A stretch of DNA of 64,000 bases from Flavobacteriales bacterium (lineage in GTDB: Bacteria > Bacteroidota > Bacteroidia > Flavobacteriales_C > GCA-002722245). The position numbers were made by a program, and so were the translations under genes. The notes beneath the pieces are model-generated. The model searched no databases. It was given only the letters and a program-made list of their open reading frames with translations, and had not been told where the DNA came from. Shown in pieces: positions 9,022 through 18,379 of this stretch. The stretch covers positions 1-64,000 of the forward strand of contig JAHEZL010000008.1 of assembly GCA_023251095.1 (NCBI GenBank), written 5' to 3'. Every line of letters begins with the position of its first letter. Position 1 is the first letter of the stretch.

Positions 9022-11373
9022 TCATTTTCCTTGTAAATTTTCAGCTTTCCATTTTTCTTTTTCTGCTTTTGAAATGATGCTTTTTTCCAAAGTTAATAAT
9101 GTTGCAGGTAAAATTATGATGTTGCACAACATTCCTGTGAGTAAGGTAAGGGATATGAGGAAGCCCAGCGCTACCGTTCCTCCGAAGTTGGAAGATGTGA
9201 AAATAAAAAACCCGAAGAATAAAACCAGTGAGGTGTAGAAAATGCTGATTCCTGTAGCATTCAGCGTTTTAGTAACTGCGATATTAATGTTGTAATGGTT
9301 GAGTTCCAGTTCATGTTTGTAGCGATCCAGGAAGTGAATGGTGTTGTCTACCGTAATTCCAAAGGCAATGCTGAAGGTAAGCAGGGTAGAAATTTTAAGT
9401 GGAATCCCGAAATAACCCATTACGCCTGCGGTGATCAGCAAAGGAATGATATTAGGAATAAGCGCGATGATCACCATTTTAAACGACTTGAAAGTATAGG
9501 CGATAAAAGCAGCAATTACGGCAATGGCAAAGAGGATGGAAGAGAAAAGATTTTCAATCAGCAATTCCGTCGCCCGGGCATACATGATACTTGGTCCCGT
9601 AACATTTACGGTGTAGTTTTTCTTTTCAAATATTTTATTGATTTTAGGCAGGATGTCCGCTTTAATTTCATTTACACGAAGGGAAGCTACGTCGTGCATC
9701 GGTACGCTTACTCTTAAAATTTGCCTGTCCTTATCCACAAAGCGGTTCAGCATATTTTGTTTTTTGCCTGTGGAAGCAGCCGCCATGGTGAGTATGAATC
9801 CTTTGTCGTAATCGTCGGGCAATCCGTATTCATCAGGATTTCCGTTGTAGTAAGCCTGACGTGCATACTTAATCGCATCTACGATAGAAACAGGTTTTGA
9901 AAATTCGGGATACTGCTTAAAAACCAAATAGAGTTCTTCAATTTTTTTGAGGGTTTTTTCGTTAACAGCCCTTCCTTTCTTTTTGGTGTCGATGACCACT
10001 TCAAAAGGCACAATGCCCGAGAAGTTTTGTTCAAAGAAGTGGAGGTCCACTTTAATAGGATTGTCCTCCGGGATTTCGTCCACAATTCTTCCTTTGGTTT
10101 CAATTAAGGAAATACCGTACAGCGATATTCCGGTAATGATAAGTGTGATGGTATAAATCAGCCATCTTCTTTTGGCAGCAACAATAAAGTTGACTTTGTT
10201 GATGAGAGTTTTCAGCCATTTTTTTTCATGGCGACGAAAATCTTTTTCGGTAGGTTCGGCCATGTAGCTGTAGGCAATTGGCACAATAAGAATACACAAC
10301 AGATACAGAACCATAATGTTGAGGGCGGCAATAATTCCAAATTCAACAAGGATAGCACATTTTGTAAGGGCAAAGGTGGCAAAGCCGATGGCTGTAGTAA
10401 AATTGATCATGAAAATGGCGGTACCGATTTTTGAAATAACATTGTGAATGCCTTTCATTTTGTCGCCATGGTTTTTGTATTCCTCAAAATATTTTTCCAG
10501 CATGAAAATGCAGTTGGGAATTCCCAGTACCACTATTAAAGCCGGAATCAAACTGGAGAGGAGCGTTAATTTATAACCGAAAAGAGCAATAGTTCCAAAG
10601 GAAACAACCACGGCAACGGCCACAATGAGCATGGAAAGAATAACGGCTTTTAAGGATCTTACAAAAAAGAAGAGGATACCTGCCGTAATTAAAGCCGATA
10701 AAAGAAGAAAAATATTGATTTCTTTTTCTACCTGAGCGCCTATCATTCCTCGTACATAGGGCAATCCCGAATATCTGTATTTAATGTTGTTGGCCTTTGC
10801 AAAAACCTCTATCTGGTGTACCACATGCAAAATGAAATCATTTCTTCGGGGAGTATCCAGTGAATCAGGATTAAGCGAAACTGCCGTAACAGAAATGGAG
10901 GAGCCTGATTTCCATAACAATCCGTCGTAAAATTTTTCATTGTACAGCAGAGTTTTGATGCTGTCCACTTCCGCTAGCGATTGCGGAAGTTGAGGAACTG
11001 CTTTCTTAAAAATGAATTTAGTGCCGCTCGTATCCCTTCTCAACATATAAAAGTTGCTGGCCGAAAACACACTGTCGACAGCAATTTCTGCGTTTAAGCT
11101 ATGATTGAATTTATAAAGAGCTTGAAATTTTTGTAGCGTGAATAAATCCTTATCGTCGGTAGCAACAATGATTACATTGTCGTTGGCGCCGTAGGTTTTT
11201 TTGAAGTTTTGAAAAACAATGGCTGTGGAGTCGTCTTCGGGTAAAAGGTTATTAAAGTTGTAGGAGATTTCGCACTTCCTTCCTTCGTAAGCCATGAAGA
11301 TGGTGAACAGGACAATGACAATCAGGATGACCAGTCTGTTTTTTAAAATGCTCCGTGCTATGAAATTCCACAT
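9022..11373 (-). CDS. RND-superfamily (MMPL/HAE3-type) exporter
   Basis: A 783-residue inner-membrane transporter. It shows the two-fold RND arrangement. There is a membrane helix near residues 12-30, a first periplasmic domain, and a cluster of helices from about 215 to 370. A second single helix at about 405-425 precedes a second periplasmic domain. The final helix cluster is at about 610-765. This layout matches hydrophobe/lipid exporters of the MMPL/HAE3 type. The cargo (lipid, hopanoid or sterol-like, or other) is unknown. It is monocistronic and divergent from the radical SAM gene. Its promoter box ends only five bases before the ATG. Confidence 0.88.
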   Translation of the reverse strand: MWNFIARSILKNRLVILIVIVLFTIFMAYEGRKCEISYNFNNLLPEDDSTAIVFQNFKKTYGANDNVIIVATDDKDLFTLQKFQALYKFNHSLNAEIAVDSVFSASNFYMLRRDTSGTKFIFKKAVPQLPQSLAEVDSIKTLLYNEKFYDGLLWKSGSSISVTAVSLNPDSLDTPRRNDFILHVVHQIEVFAKANNIKYRYSGLPYVRGMIGAQVEKEINIFLLLSALITAGILFFFVRSLKAVILSMLIVAVAVVVSFGTIALFGYKLTLLSSLIPALIVVLGIPNCIFMLEKYFEEYKNHGDKMKGIHNVISKIGTAIFMINFTTAIGFATFALTKCAILVEFGIIAALNIMVLYLLCILIVPIAYSYMAEPTEKDFRRHEKKWLKTLINKVNFIVAAKRRWLIYTITLIITGISLYGISLIETKGRIVDEIPEDNPIKVDLHFFEQNFSGIVPFEVVIDTKKKGRAVNEKTLKKIEELYLVFKQYPEFSKPVSIVDAIKYARQAYYNGNPDEYGLPDDYDKGFILTMAAASTGKKQNMLNRFVDKDRQILRVSVPMHDVASLRVNEIKADILPKINKIFEKKNYTVNVTGPSIMYARATELLIENLFSSILFAIAVIAAFIAYTFKSFKMVIIALIPNIIPLLITAGVMGYFGIPLKISTLLTFSIAFGITVDNTIHFLDRYKHELELNHYNINIAVTKTLNATGISIFYTSLVLFFGFFIFTSSNFGGTVALGFLISLTLLTGMLCNIIILPATLLTLEKSIISKAEKEKWKAENLQGK

Positions 11374-11378
11374 GCGGC

Positions 11379-11408
11379 CAAAAATAAGAACTATATATGG
11401 AGTTCCAA
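11379..11408 (-). promoter_or_regulatory. Promoter of the RND exporter, possibly leaderless
   Basis: On the minus strand, TTG (11408-11406), 19 bases, then TATTTTTG (11386-11379), a perfect match to TAnnTTTG. Only five bases separate the box from the ATG at 11373, so transcription should begin at or next to the start codon. Confidence 0.6.
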
Positions 11409-11465
11409 AGGTAGAAGTTCAGCTAATTCTTAATTTGTTTGTACTTTAGCCCACAATTCAGCGAA

Positions 11466-12491
11466 ATGCCTAAAATATATTGGAACGATAGCATCAATTT
11501 ATTTAAGAAGTTAACTCTTCGGAGGGTTTGGAATTACAACAAGCTGATGATGAGTTATTACTTGTCGAAATGGACGGGTAAGCTTACCATTTGGGGAAAA
11601 CCTTTCAGTATTTCTGTTGAACCTACCACTTCCTGTAATTTAAGATGTCCCGAATGTCCCAGTGGCTTGCGGGCTTTCACCCGGGATACCGGAATGCTGG
11701 AAAAAGAATTTTTCAAAACCACCATTGATGAGTTGTCGAAAGACTTATTGTACCTCATTTTTTATTTTCAGGGAGAACCTTACCTCAATCCGAAGTTTTT
11801 GGATATGGTGAGTTATGCTTCTCAAAAAGGAATTTATACCGCAACGTCTACCAATGCGCATTATCTTACGGATGAGGTATGTGAAAAAACCATTCGTTCG
11901 GGTTTAGACAGGATGATCATTTCCATTGACGGTACTACGCAGGAGACTTATCAATCCTACCGCATAGGAGGTAAGCTGGATAAAGTAATTGAAGGTGCAA
12001 AGCGCATGGCTGAATGGAAGAAAAAAATGAAAAGCACCACACCACATTTGATTTTTCAGTTTCTGGTGGTGCGTCACAATGAGCATCAGATTGACGAAGT
12101 ATACAAACTGGCTGAAGATATTGGTATTGATGAAGTGCGCTTGAAAACTGCTCAAGTATATGAATATGAAAATGGTAACGATTTAATTCCGCATCAGGAG
12201 AAATATTCGCGTTATAAAAAGAATTCCGACGGAACTTTTTCCATCAAAAATAAAATGGTGAACAGCTGCTGGCGCATGTGGCATGGCTGTGTGATCACCT
12301 GGGACGGGATAGTGGTTCCTTGTTGTTTTGATAAAGATGCCACACATAAATTAGGCAGTTTAAAAGAACAAACTTTCCATCAGTTATGGAAGGGACCTGT
12401 TTATACCAAGTTCAGAAAAAGTTTATTGAAATCCCGCTCGGAGATTGATATCTGTAAGAATTGTACAGAGGGCACAAAAGTTTGGGCGTAA
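11466..12491 (+). CDS. Radical SAM protein with SPASM domain
   Basis: A 341-residue radical S-adenosylmethionine enzyme. The 4Fe-4S motif CxxxCxxC is in SCNLRCPECPSG (C57, C61, C64). A SPASM-type C-terminal region has further cysteines in SCWRMWHGCVITWDGIVVPCCFD and DICKNC, which probably bind auxiliary clusters. The family modifies peptides, proteins or small molecules; the substrate here is unknown. The ATG at 11466 is preferred to an upstream TTG at 11439. No small peptide gene is visible beside it. A bidirectional terminator follows immediately. Confidence 0.9.
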   Translation: MPKIYWNDSINLFKKLTLRRVWNYNKLMMSYYLSKWTGKLTIWGKPFSISVEPTTSCNLRCPECPSGLRAFTRDTGMLEKEFFKTTIDELSKDLLYLIFYFQGEPYLNPKFLDMVSYASQKGIYTATSTNAHYLTDEVCEKTIRSGLDRMIISIDGTTQETYQSYRIGGKLDKVIEGAKRMAEWKKKMKSTTPHLIFQFLVVRHNEHQIDEVYKLAEDIGIDEVRLKTAQVYEYENGNDLIPHQEKYSRYKKNSDGTFSIKNKMVNSCWRMWHGCVITWDGIVVPCCFDKDATHKLGSLKEQTFHQLWKGPVYTKFRKSLLKSRSEIDICKNCTEGTKVWA

Positions 12492-12521
12492 AAAAGGGCT
12501 GAGGTTCAACTCAGCCCTTTT
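12492..12521. terminator. Bidirectional terminator
   Basis: A perfect 11-bp stem (12493-12503 with 12510-12520), a 6-nt loop and A/T runs on both sides. It sits between the convergent radical SAM and DoxX genes. Confidence 0.85.
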
Positions 12522-12540
12522 ACATAAAATCAAGTGATTA

Positions 12541-12942
12541 TTATTTTGCCGTTAAAAGAGTTTTGTATTTCTCTTTATGCAACCATGCTTGGTATCCAAG
12601 TAAAGCAATAATTACAATACTCATTACATTTCCGTCCGGCGCAAGAGCAAGATGGAACAGTAAAATGTTCAATGCAATAGGGGTTAATACCACTAAAGCC
12701 AATGCAGTATAGCGGTTTGCCAAAAGAGCTATTCCTATCAGCACCTCAGTTCCTTTAAGGAAGGGGAAGAAGTAACCAGTTTGAAAGAGTCCGCCCATAA
12801 AGGCTGCTATTTTAGGATCCGTAGGAGCTTCATGAGGTATAAAGTTTAAGAATCCATTCAATCCGAATACGAAAAAGATTAATCCTAACAGGATTCTCGT
12901 TACAATGCCTGCTATTTTCTTTGTTTTATTTTCTGTTTCCAT
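12541..12942 (-). CDS. DoxX family membrane protein
   Basis: A 133-residue integral membrane protein with four hydrophobic segments (about 10-30, 48-70, 75-95, 103-122). The RILLGLIFFVFGLNGF start is typical of DoxX/DoxD-like proteins. Members often act with redox or thiol-stress functions, but no specific reaction can be assigned. It lies downstream of the MarR gene, with a MarR-like operator in the 53-base gap (12961-12981). It is therefore probably repressed together with the YceI gene. Confidence 0.85.
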   Translation of the reverse strand: METENKTKKIAGIVTRILLGLIFFVFGLNGFLNFIPHEAPTDPKIAAFMGGLFQTGYFFPFLKGTEVLIGIALLANRYTALALVVLTPIALNILLFHLALAPDGNVMSIVIIALLGYQAWLHKEKYKTLLTAK

Positions 12943-12960
12943 TTTTAATAAGTTTATACA

Positions 12961-12981
12961 ATTAATGTATGTACAATTAAT
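12961..12981. promoter_or_regulatory. MarR-type operator before the DoxX gene
   Basis: An imperfect palindrome that resembles the perfect operator at 14049-14070, one base shorter. The half-site TACAATTAA also occurs as a direct repeat at 12957-12965 and 12972-12980. It lies between the marR stop and the DoxX start. Confidence 0.6.
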
Positions 12982-12995
12982 TTAGTAAATTTTTT

Positions 12996-13448
12996 TTAAC
13001 CTCTTATCTTATCTAAAAGATCATTGATTTGTTGTGCTTCTTTTACAGAAATAGCGTTTTTCATTATTTCCATATCACTACTTTTGTCATCGATACTTTC
13101 CAAAAGATCCAGCCCTTTTTTGGTGATAGAAATATCGACATGTCGTCTGTCGTTTTTGTTTTCCTTTCTTTCCACCAAACCTTTCTGTTTCAGTTTCTCT
13201 ACAATTCGGGAAGAGTTGGACGATTTATCTATCATTCTATCACTGATCAACTGGTTATTGGCGCAGTTGGGATGCTGACCTCTGAGGATGCGCAATACAT
13301 TGAATTGTTCGGGCGAAATTCCAAAAGATTTTAAAAACTGAGCATGTATTCTATACAGCCAGCTGCTTGTAAAACCAATGTTAACAGCTAGTTTATGGTA
13401 CTCGCTTTTAAACTTTTTGTTTTGTTTTATTTCGTCTTCAATCTTCAT
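12996..13448 (-). CDS. MarR family transcriptional regulator
   Basis: A 150-residue winged-helix dimer of the MarR family. The core runs through ISPEQFNVLRILRG, NNQLISDRMIDKSSNSSRIVEKLKQKGLVER (recognition region) and NDRRHVDISITKKG (wing). ATG 13448 is chosen because the alternative GTG (13463) lies inside a perfect -7 promoter box. It is flanked by DoxX and YceI genes that each carry a matching palindrome upstream, so it most likely represses both. The ligand is unknown; the genes suggest an oxidative, electrophile or quinone-type signal. Confidence 0.9.
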   Translation of the reverse strand: MKIEDEIKQNKKFKSEYHKLAVNIGFTSSWLYRIHAQFLKSFGISPEQFNVLRILRGQHPNCANNQLISDRMIDKSSNSSRIVEKLKQKGLVERKENKNDRRHVDISITKKGLDLLESIDDKSSDMEIMKNAISVKEAQQINDLLDKIRG

Positions 13449-13462
13449 ATAGTGTATTGACA

Positions 13463-13493
13463 CAAAAATAGAATTATTAAGCAGCTTTCACAA
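13463..13493 (-). promoter_or_regulatory. Promoter of the MarR gene
   Basis: On the minus strand, TTG (13493-13491), 20 bases, then TATTTTTG (13470-13463). The -33 element lies inside the 3' end of the YceI gene. The box ends 14 bases before the ATG and rules out the longer GTG start. Confidence 0.65.
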
Positions 13494-14004
13494 GTTGAAT
13501 GTTCAGAGCCAATTTGATGTCGGCACTCACCATAGCGCCTCCGGCTTCTGTCAATGCATTCCATTTCAAATCATAGTCGAAACGATTTACAGATCCTGTA
13601 AGTTCAAATCCTACTTTGGCATTTCCCCATGGATCAACGGCAGTACCTCCGTATTCCACCTTCAGTTCAATACTTTTGGTAATGTTGCGGATGGTTAAAT
13701 CACCAATTAGTTTGTAGTTAGCTCCCGATACTTTTTTCAATTCCTTAGAGATGAAAGTAAGAGTAGGATATTTTTCTGCGTTGAAAAAATCATCCGATTT
13801 CAAATGTCCGTCTCTTTGTTCGTTGTTGGTGTCGATGCTGTTCACATCTGCCGTGAAGTTGATTTCTGCATCAGAAAAATCTCCTTTTTCCGAAAGCATG
13901 CTGCCTTCAAATTTTTTGAAGTGGCCGGTCACCGTTGTGATTACAAGGTGTTTTACTTTGAATTGCACTTCTGAGTGCGCTGTGTCGATGTTAAAAGTTG
14001 CCAT
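13477..14004 (-). CDS. YceI family protein
   Basis: A 175-residue lipocalin-like YceI protein. It starts TFNIDTAHSEVQFKVKHLVITTVTGHFKKFEG, the usual YceI signature, and ends with the typical ALNIQL strand. YceI proteins bind isoprenoid-type ligands such as polyisoprenes and are often stress-induced. There is no signal peptide here, so the protein is probably cytoplasmic. It is the first gene of the MarR-linked module, with a perfect promoter and operator directly upstream. Confidence 0.92.
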   Translation of the reverse strand: MATFNIDTAHSEVQFKVKHLVITTVTGHFKKFEGSMLSEKGDFSDAEINFTADVNSIDTNNEQRDGHLKSDDFFNAEKYPTLTFISKELKKVSGANYKLIGDLTIRNITKSIELKVEYGGTAVDPWGNAKVGFELTGSVNRFDYDLKWNALTEAGGAMVSADIKLALNIQLVKAA

Positions 14005-14035
14005 AAATTTTAGTTTTAAATATTAAGTGTTGATA

Positions 14036-14065
14036 CAAATGTATAAACATTAATTGTATATACAA
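14036..14065 (-). promoter_or_regulatory. Promoter of the YceI gene
   Basis: On the minus strand, TTG (14065-14063), 19 bases, then TACATTTG (14043-14036), a perfect -7 box. The operator palindrome at 14049-14070 covers the -33 element and most of the spacer. Confidence 0.7.
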
Positions 14066-14070
14066 TTAAT
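14049..14070. promoter_or_regulatory. Perfect palindromic MarR operator
   Basis: A 22-bp perfect palindrome centred on GTATATAC, with TTAATT/AATTAA arms. It overlaps the -33 element of the YceI promoter, the classic position for repression. A similar imperfect site precedes the DoxX gene. Confidence 0.75.
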
Positions 14071-14120
14071 TTAACCAAAATTAATTTTTAGGCTTGCTGA
14101 TAATGGCTGGAGTGTATTTT

Positions 14121-14148
14121 TTTGATGAACTTTAAATTATTAACTTCG
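14121..14148 (+). promoter_or_regulatory. Putative promoter of tig-clpP-clpX
   Basis: TTTG at 14121-14124, 16 bases, then TAACTTCG at 14141-14148, one mismatch from TAnnTTTG. The ATG of tig is 33 bases downstream. Confidence 0.4.
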
Positions 14149-14180
14149 TCCCTCTTTTTTAAAATTTAAAATACAGCACA

Positions 14181-15536
14181 ATGAATATCACACAGCAAAA
14201 GATTGACGACCTCAATGCGGTTCTAAATGTTGAAGTGCAACTGGCCGATTATCAGGAAAAAGTAGAAGGCGCTTTGAGAAAGCACCAAAAGAATGCTAAA
14301 ATGCAAGGTTTCCGTCCCGGAAAAGTGCCGATGGGCCTCGTTAAAAAAATGTATGAGCCTGCAGTGAAAGTGGAGGAAATCAACCGTTTGGTAAGCAAAT
14401 CACTGGAACAATATATTGTCGACAATAAAATTGAAATCATCGGTCAGCCTTTACCTAAGGAAAACGCCGGAAATAGCTACGACTGGAACAATCAAAATGA
14501 TTTCAAATTCACTTATGAACTGGGAATCTCTCCGAAATTTGAAATTCCTTTGAGTACAAAAATCGCTTTCACTCAATATAAAGTGGCCGTTGACGATGTA
14601 ATGGCTGATAAATTCATCAAGGACATTACCAGAAGATACGGTAAAATGACTACGCCTGAAACGGCTTCTGCTGATGATATGTTGTATGTTGATATTTCTG
14701 AGTTAGACGCTGCCGGCGTTGAAAAAGAAGGTGGTGTGCACAAAATGACTGTTCTTCCTTTGGAGGAAATCAACAAAAAAGCAGCTGATCTTTTCGTAGG
14801 AAAGAAAAAAGATGAAGAATTGACTTTGGATCCTTCCACTTTATATGATGACAAAGCAAAAGTGGCTGTACTGTTGGGAATTGATAAAGCTGCGGTTGAC
14901 TCTTTGGGTAAATCATTCAAAGTGAAAATTATAAACGTGAGCAAACTCGAATCTGCTGAAATGAATCAGGAGTTGTTTGATAAAATATATGGAGTAGGTG
15001 TTGTGACTTCTGTAGAGCTCTTCCGTGAAAAAGTAAAAGAAGAAACTTCAGGAATGTTGAGCGAACAGGTTTTGGCAAAATTGAAAAACGATGTGATCAA
15101 CTATTTGTTGGAAAACGTGACTTTGACTTTGCCGGATGATTTTCTGAAAAGATGGTTGGTAGCGGCTTCTCAAAAACCAACTACTCTGGAGCAAATTGAA
15201 AAAGAATACGATCACTATAAAAAAGGAGTGAAATGGCAGTTGATTGAAAACAAGCTCATCAAAGAAAATGACTTGAAAGTGGAGTTTGCCGAATTACAGG
15301 AAAAAACCAAAGAATTGGTGAGAGCCAATTTCAAACAATACGGTCAGGAAGTGGATGACGAGCAATTGGCTTCTATCGTTGTGAACGTACTGCAAAAAGA
15401 GGAAGAACGCAGAAATATTTATGATGCTTTGTACTCTGAAAAAATAGTAAATGTTGTTAAGTCAAAATGCAAAGTGGAAGAAAAATCCATTTCTTATGAT
15501 GATTTTCTTAAATTAGTTTCGGAACAAAAAAATTAA
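14181..15536 (+). CDS. tig: Trigger factor
   Basis: A ribosome-bound chaperone that shields nascent chains. It has 451 residues. The N-terminal ribosome-docking signature GFRPGKVP is at residues 43-50. The middle part corresponds to the PPIase-like region but is diverged, as is common in Bacteroidota. The C-terminal half is the helical chaperone domain. It is the first gene of tig-clpP-clpX, 13 bases before clpP, so nascent-chain folding and degradation genes are transcribed together. Confidence 0.93.
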   Translation: MNITQQKIDDLNAVLNVEVQLADYQEKVEGALRKHQKNAKMQGFRPGKVPMGLVKKMYEPAVKVEEINRLVSKSLEQYIVDNKIEIIGQPLPKENAGNSYDWNNQNDFKFTYELGISPKFEIPLSTKIAFTQYKVAVDDVMADKFIKDITRRYGKMTTPETASADDMLYVDISELDAAGVEKEGGVHKMTVLPLEEINKKAADLFVGKKKDEELTLDPSTLYDDKAKVAVLLGIDKAAVDSLGKSFKVKIINVSKLESAEMNQELFDKIYGVGVVTSVELFREKVKEETSGMLSEQVLAKLKNDVINYLLENVTLTLPDDFLKRWLVAASQKPTTLEQIEKEYDHYKKGVKWQLIENKLIKENDLKVEFAELQEKTKELVRANFKQYGQEVDDEQLASIVVNVLQKEEERRNIYDALYSEKIVNVVKSKCKVEEKSISYDDFLKLVSEQKN

Positions 15537-15549
15537 TCCAATATAAATT

Positions 15550-16233
15550 ATGCAAATGGACGGTAAAGAATTCAGAAAATATGCTACCAAACACGTTGGT
15601 ATCAGCAGCATGCACTTAGATAAATACATCGAGTCTTCCATGACTCCTTACATCATAGAAGAGCGTCAGTTAAACGTTGCTCAAATGGACGTTTTTTCCC
15701 GTTTGATGATGGACAGAATTATTTTCCTGGGAACAGGAATCGATGATCATATCGCAAACATTATTCAGGCTCAGTTACTTTTCCTTGAATCAGCAGATTC
15801 AGTGAAAGACATTCAAATTTATCTGAACTCTCCTGGAGGATCTGTTTATGCAGGTTTAGGAATTTATGACACTATGCAATACATCAATCCTGATGTAGCT
15901 ACTATCTGTACAGGTATGGCCGCTTCTATGGGCGCTGTATTGTTGTGTGCCGGTGCAAAAGGAAAACGTACTGCTTTGAAACACTCCCGTGTGATGATTC
16001 ACCAGCCAATGGGTGGTGCGCAAGGACAAGCTACTGACATCGAAATCACTGCGAAAGAAATTCAAAAATTGAAAAAGGAATTGTACGATATTATCGCTAT
16101 ACATTCCGGTCAGACTTACGAAAAAGTATGGGCGGATAGCGACCGTGACTACTGGATGACTTCTCAGGAAGCTAAGGAGTATGGTATGATTGACGAGGTG
16201 TTGTTTAAAAACGCAAACACCACCAAAAAATAA
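15550..16233 (+). CDS. clpP: ATP-dependent Clp protease proteolytic subunit
   Basis: The serine protease subunit that degrades unfolded proteins delivered by ClpX. It has 227 residues. The catalytic triad is visible: S126 in GMAASMGA, H151 in MIHQPMGG, and probably D200 in DRDYWM. The N-terminus is about 30 residues longer than the E. coli mature enzyme, as in other Bacteroidota. It lies between tig and clpX with short gaps (13 and 16 bases). Confidence 0.97.
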   Translation: MQMDGKEFRKYATKHVGISSMHLDKYIESSMTPYIIEERQLNVAQMDVFSRLMMDRIIFLGTGIDDHIANIIQAQLLFLESADSVKDIQIYLNSPGGSVYAGLGIYDTMQYINPDVATICTGMAASMGAVLLCAGAKGKRTALKHSRVMIHQPMGGAQGQATDIEITAKEIQKLKKELYDIIAIHSGQTYEKVWADSDRDYWMTSQEAKEYGMIDEVLFKNANTTKK

Positions 16234-16249
16234 TTTGAAATAAAAGAAT

Positions 16250-17494
16250 ATGGCCAAGTCGATAAAAGAAGAAATACGTTGTTCATTTTGCGGTAGAAGC
16301 AAAGTGGATACTAATGTTCTGATTGCAGGGATCAGTGGCCATATTTGCGATAAATGTATTGAACAGGCTCACCAGATTTCCAAAGATGAACTGGCTTCTA
16401 AAAGCGGCCAATCCATTAATACCAGCATTAATTTGCTGAAACCGCAGGAAATCAAAAAGTATCTGGATCAATATGTTATCGGACAAGATGAGGCTAAAAA
16501 AGTTTTGTCGGTAGCGGTTTACAATCACTTTAAAAGATTAGGACAAAACAATATCGCTGATGATAATGTGGAGATTGAAAAATCAAACATCATCTTAGTG
16601 GGTGAAACCGGTACCGGTAAAACTTTAATGGCCAAAACCATTGCGCAATTATTAAATGTTCCTTTCTGTATTGCCGATGCTACTGTTTTAACAGAGGCCG
16701 GTTATGTGGGGGAGGATGTTGAAAGTATCTTGTCGCGATTGTTACAAGCTGCCGATTTTGATGTTACGGCTGCTGAACGTGGAATTGTATTCATTGATGA
16801 GATTGATAAAATTGCACGCAAAGGCGACAATGCTTCTATCACGCGTGATGTGTCGGGTGAAGGTGTTCAACAGGCTTTGTTGAAATTACTGGAGGGCTCA
16901 GTAGTAGGTGTTCCGCCGCAGGGAGGAAGAAAACATCCTGAGCAAAAACTGGTGCAGGTAAATACTAAAAACATACTATTCATTTGCGGTGGTGCCTTTG
17001 ATGGTTTGGATCGCCTCATTGAAAAAAGAATGAAGTCGCAAACTTTAGGATTCAGCGCCAGCAAGCAAATGCGACAATTGGATAGAAAAAATCTGTTGCA
17101 GCATGTTACTCCGCAAGACATTAAATCTTTTGGATTGATTCCTGAGCTCATCGGTCGTTTGCCAATACTTTCTTACTTGCTTCCATTAGACAGAGATGCT
17201 TTGCGAAGAATTCTCACCGAACCTAAAAATGCCATTATCAAACAATATGTTAAGTTGTTTGAGATTGATAAAATCAAACTTTCCTTAGATAAAGAGGTGT
17301 TGGATTACATCGTTGACAAAGCGATGATTCATAAATTGGGTGCACGTGGCTTGCGTTCTATTTGCGAGGCCATCATGCTGGATGCCATGTTTGATATGCC
17401 TTCTGCAAAAGATGCTAAAGAATTCAGGGTTACTCTGGAGTATGCTCAGGAGAAAATCGACAATTCAAAAAGCGAAGGCTTAAAGGTGGCTTAA
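16250..17494 (+). CDS. clpX: ATP-dependent Clp protease ATP-binding subunit
   Basis: An AAA+ unfoldase that recognises and threads substrates into ClpP. It has 414 residues. The N-terminal zinc-binding domain uses C11, C14, C33 and C36 (CSFCGRS and CDKC). Walker A is GETGTGKT (118-125) and Walker B is FIDEIDKI (181-188). [17 protein letters not shown] and the sensor-2 GARGLRSI motif are intact. It ends the tig-clpP-clpX transcript. Confidence 0.97.
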   Translation: MAKSIKEEIRCSFCGRSKVDTNVLIAGISGHICDKCIEQAHQISKDELASKSGQSINTSINLLKPQEIKKYLDQYVIGQDEAKKVLSVAVYNHFKRLGQNNIADDNVEIEKSNIILVGETGTGKTLMAKTIAQLLNVPFCIADATVLTEAGYVGEDVESILSRLLQAADFDVTAAERGIVFIDEIDKIARKGDNASITRDVSGEGVQQALLKLLEGSVVGVPPQGGRKHPEQKLVQVNTKNILFICGGAFDGLDRLIEKRMKSQTLGFSASKQMRQLDRKNLLQHVTPQDIKSFGLIPELIGRLPILSYLLPLDRDALRRILTEPKNAIIKQYVKLFEIDKIKLSLDKEVLDYIVDKAMIHKLGARGLRSICEAIMLDAMFDMPSAKDAKEFRVTLEYAQEKIDNSKSEGLKVA

Positions 17495-17503
17495 CTTTCC
17501 GGA

Positions 17504-18367
17504 ATGAATAAAATCATTATTGTTTTATTACTGTTAGTTGGAAAAATGTCTTTTTCCCAGAAGATAGTTTATTATGACTATTTTGGGGACAAACTAAAAG
17601 ACAAAGGGGGTGCCTATTATTACAGTGTAGATAGCATGTTTCCAGAAATCATTTATACTGTGTAAGAGAGTATTACATTACGGGAGCTTCTAAAAGTGTG
17701 ATTCATTACAAGGATTCCAGGAAGAAAAACAAACAAGGGCTGTGTCAATATTTTGATGAAAAAGGTTTGCTGGCAAGGGATTTTTATTACGAAAACAATA
17801 AAAAGGAAGGCATTGCTCATTCTTATTATTTTAGCGGTAAAACATCGGCTCAAACTCCGTATAAAAATGATTTGAAGGATGGTGAGCAAATTAGCTATGA
17901 TGACAGTTCAAGGGTTAAATACAAGCAAATTTTTGTAGAGAATAAAGTCAAGTCTTTTACTTCTTTTTACAATGATGGAGTCATTAGGAGAGTAGAGGCA
18001 TATACCAATGGAAAGATGACCCATGGTGTGTGTTATGCTCACAACGGAGATACTGTTCCTTATCACCAATATTACATTAAGCCGGAGCCAATAGTAGGGA
18101 TGGATAGTTTAATTAAAGGCGTAAGAGATGCTTTTGATCCATATAATAAATGATATTGATGAAGCAGGAGGTGCAATAATTGTTTCTCTTATGGTGTTTC
18201 CTGATGGGTCAATAGATAAAGTAAAAATTATTATTTCTACTTTGCCGAACTTAGATAAAAAAGCTGTCAGCATTGTGAAAAAATATAATCATTGGAAGCC
18301 TGCGGTATTTGAAGGAAAGGCAATAGAGCAAGAGGTTTACGTCCCTTTGTGTTTTCCACGGATGTAG
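17504..18367 (+). pseudogene. Frameshifted MORN/YwqK-repeat protein with TonB-like C-terminus
   Basis: Three reading frames together read as one exported protein. The first part (17504-17664) has a signal peptide (NKIIIVLLLLVGKMSFSQ) and stops at TAA 17663. The middle part, read in the next frame from about 17662 to 18150, carries YwqK/MORN-type repeats (KQGLCQYFDEKG, KEGIAHSYYFSG, KDGEQISYDDS). The last part (18152-18367), back in the first frame, is a TonB C-terminal-like domain (MVFPDGSIDKVKI, then YNHWKPAVFEGKAIEQEVYVPLCF). The first break fits an extra GT in ACTGTGTAAGA, the second an extra T in AAATGAT. The net frame is restored. It could be decay or a sequence error. Confidence 0.75.
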
Positions 18368-18379
18368 ATACAATTTTAA

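Noticed and set aside
13449-13463. GTG start of the MarR protein at 13463
   Set aside because: The GTG lies inside the perfect -7 box TATTTTTG at 13463-13470, so it would not be transcribed.
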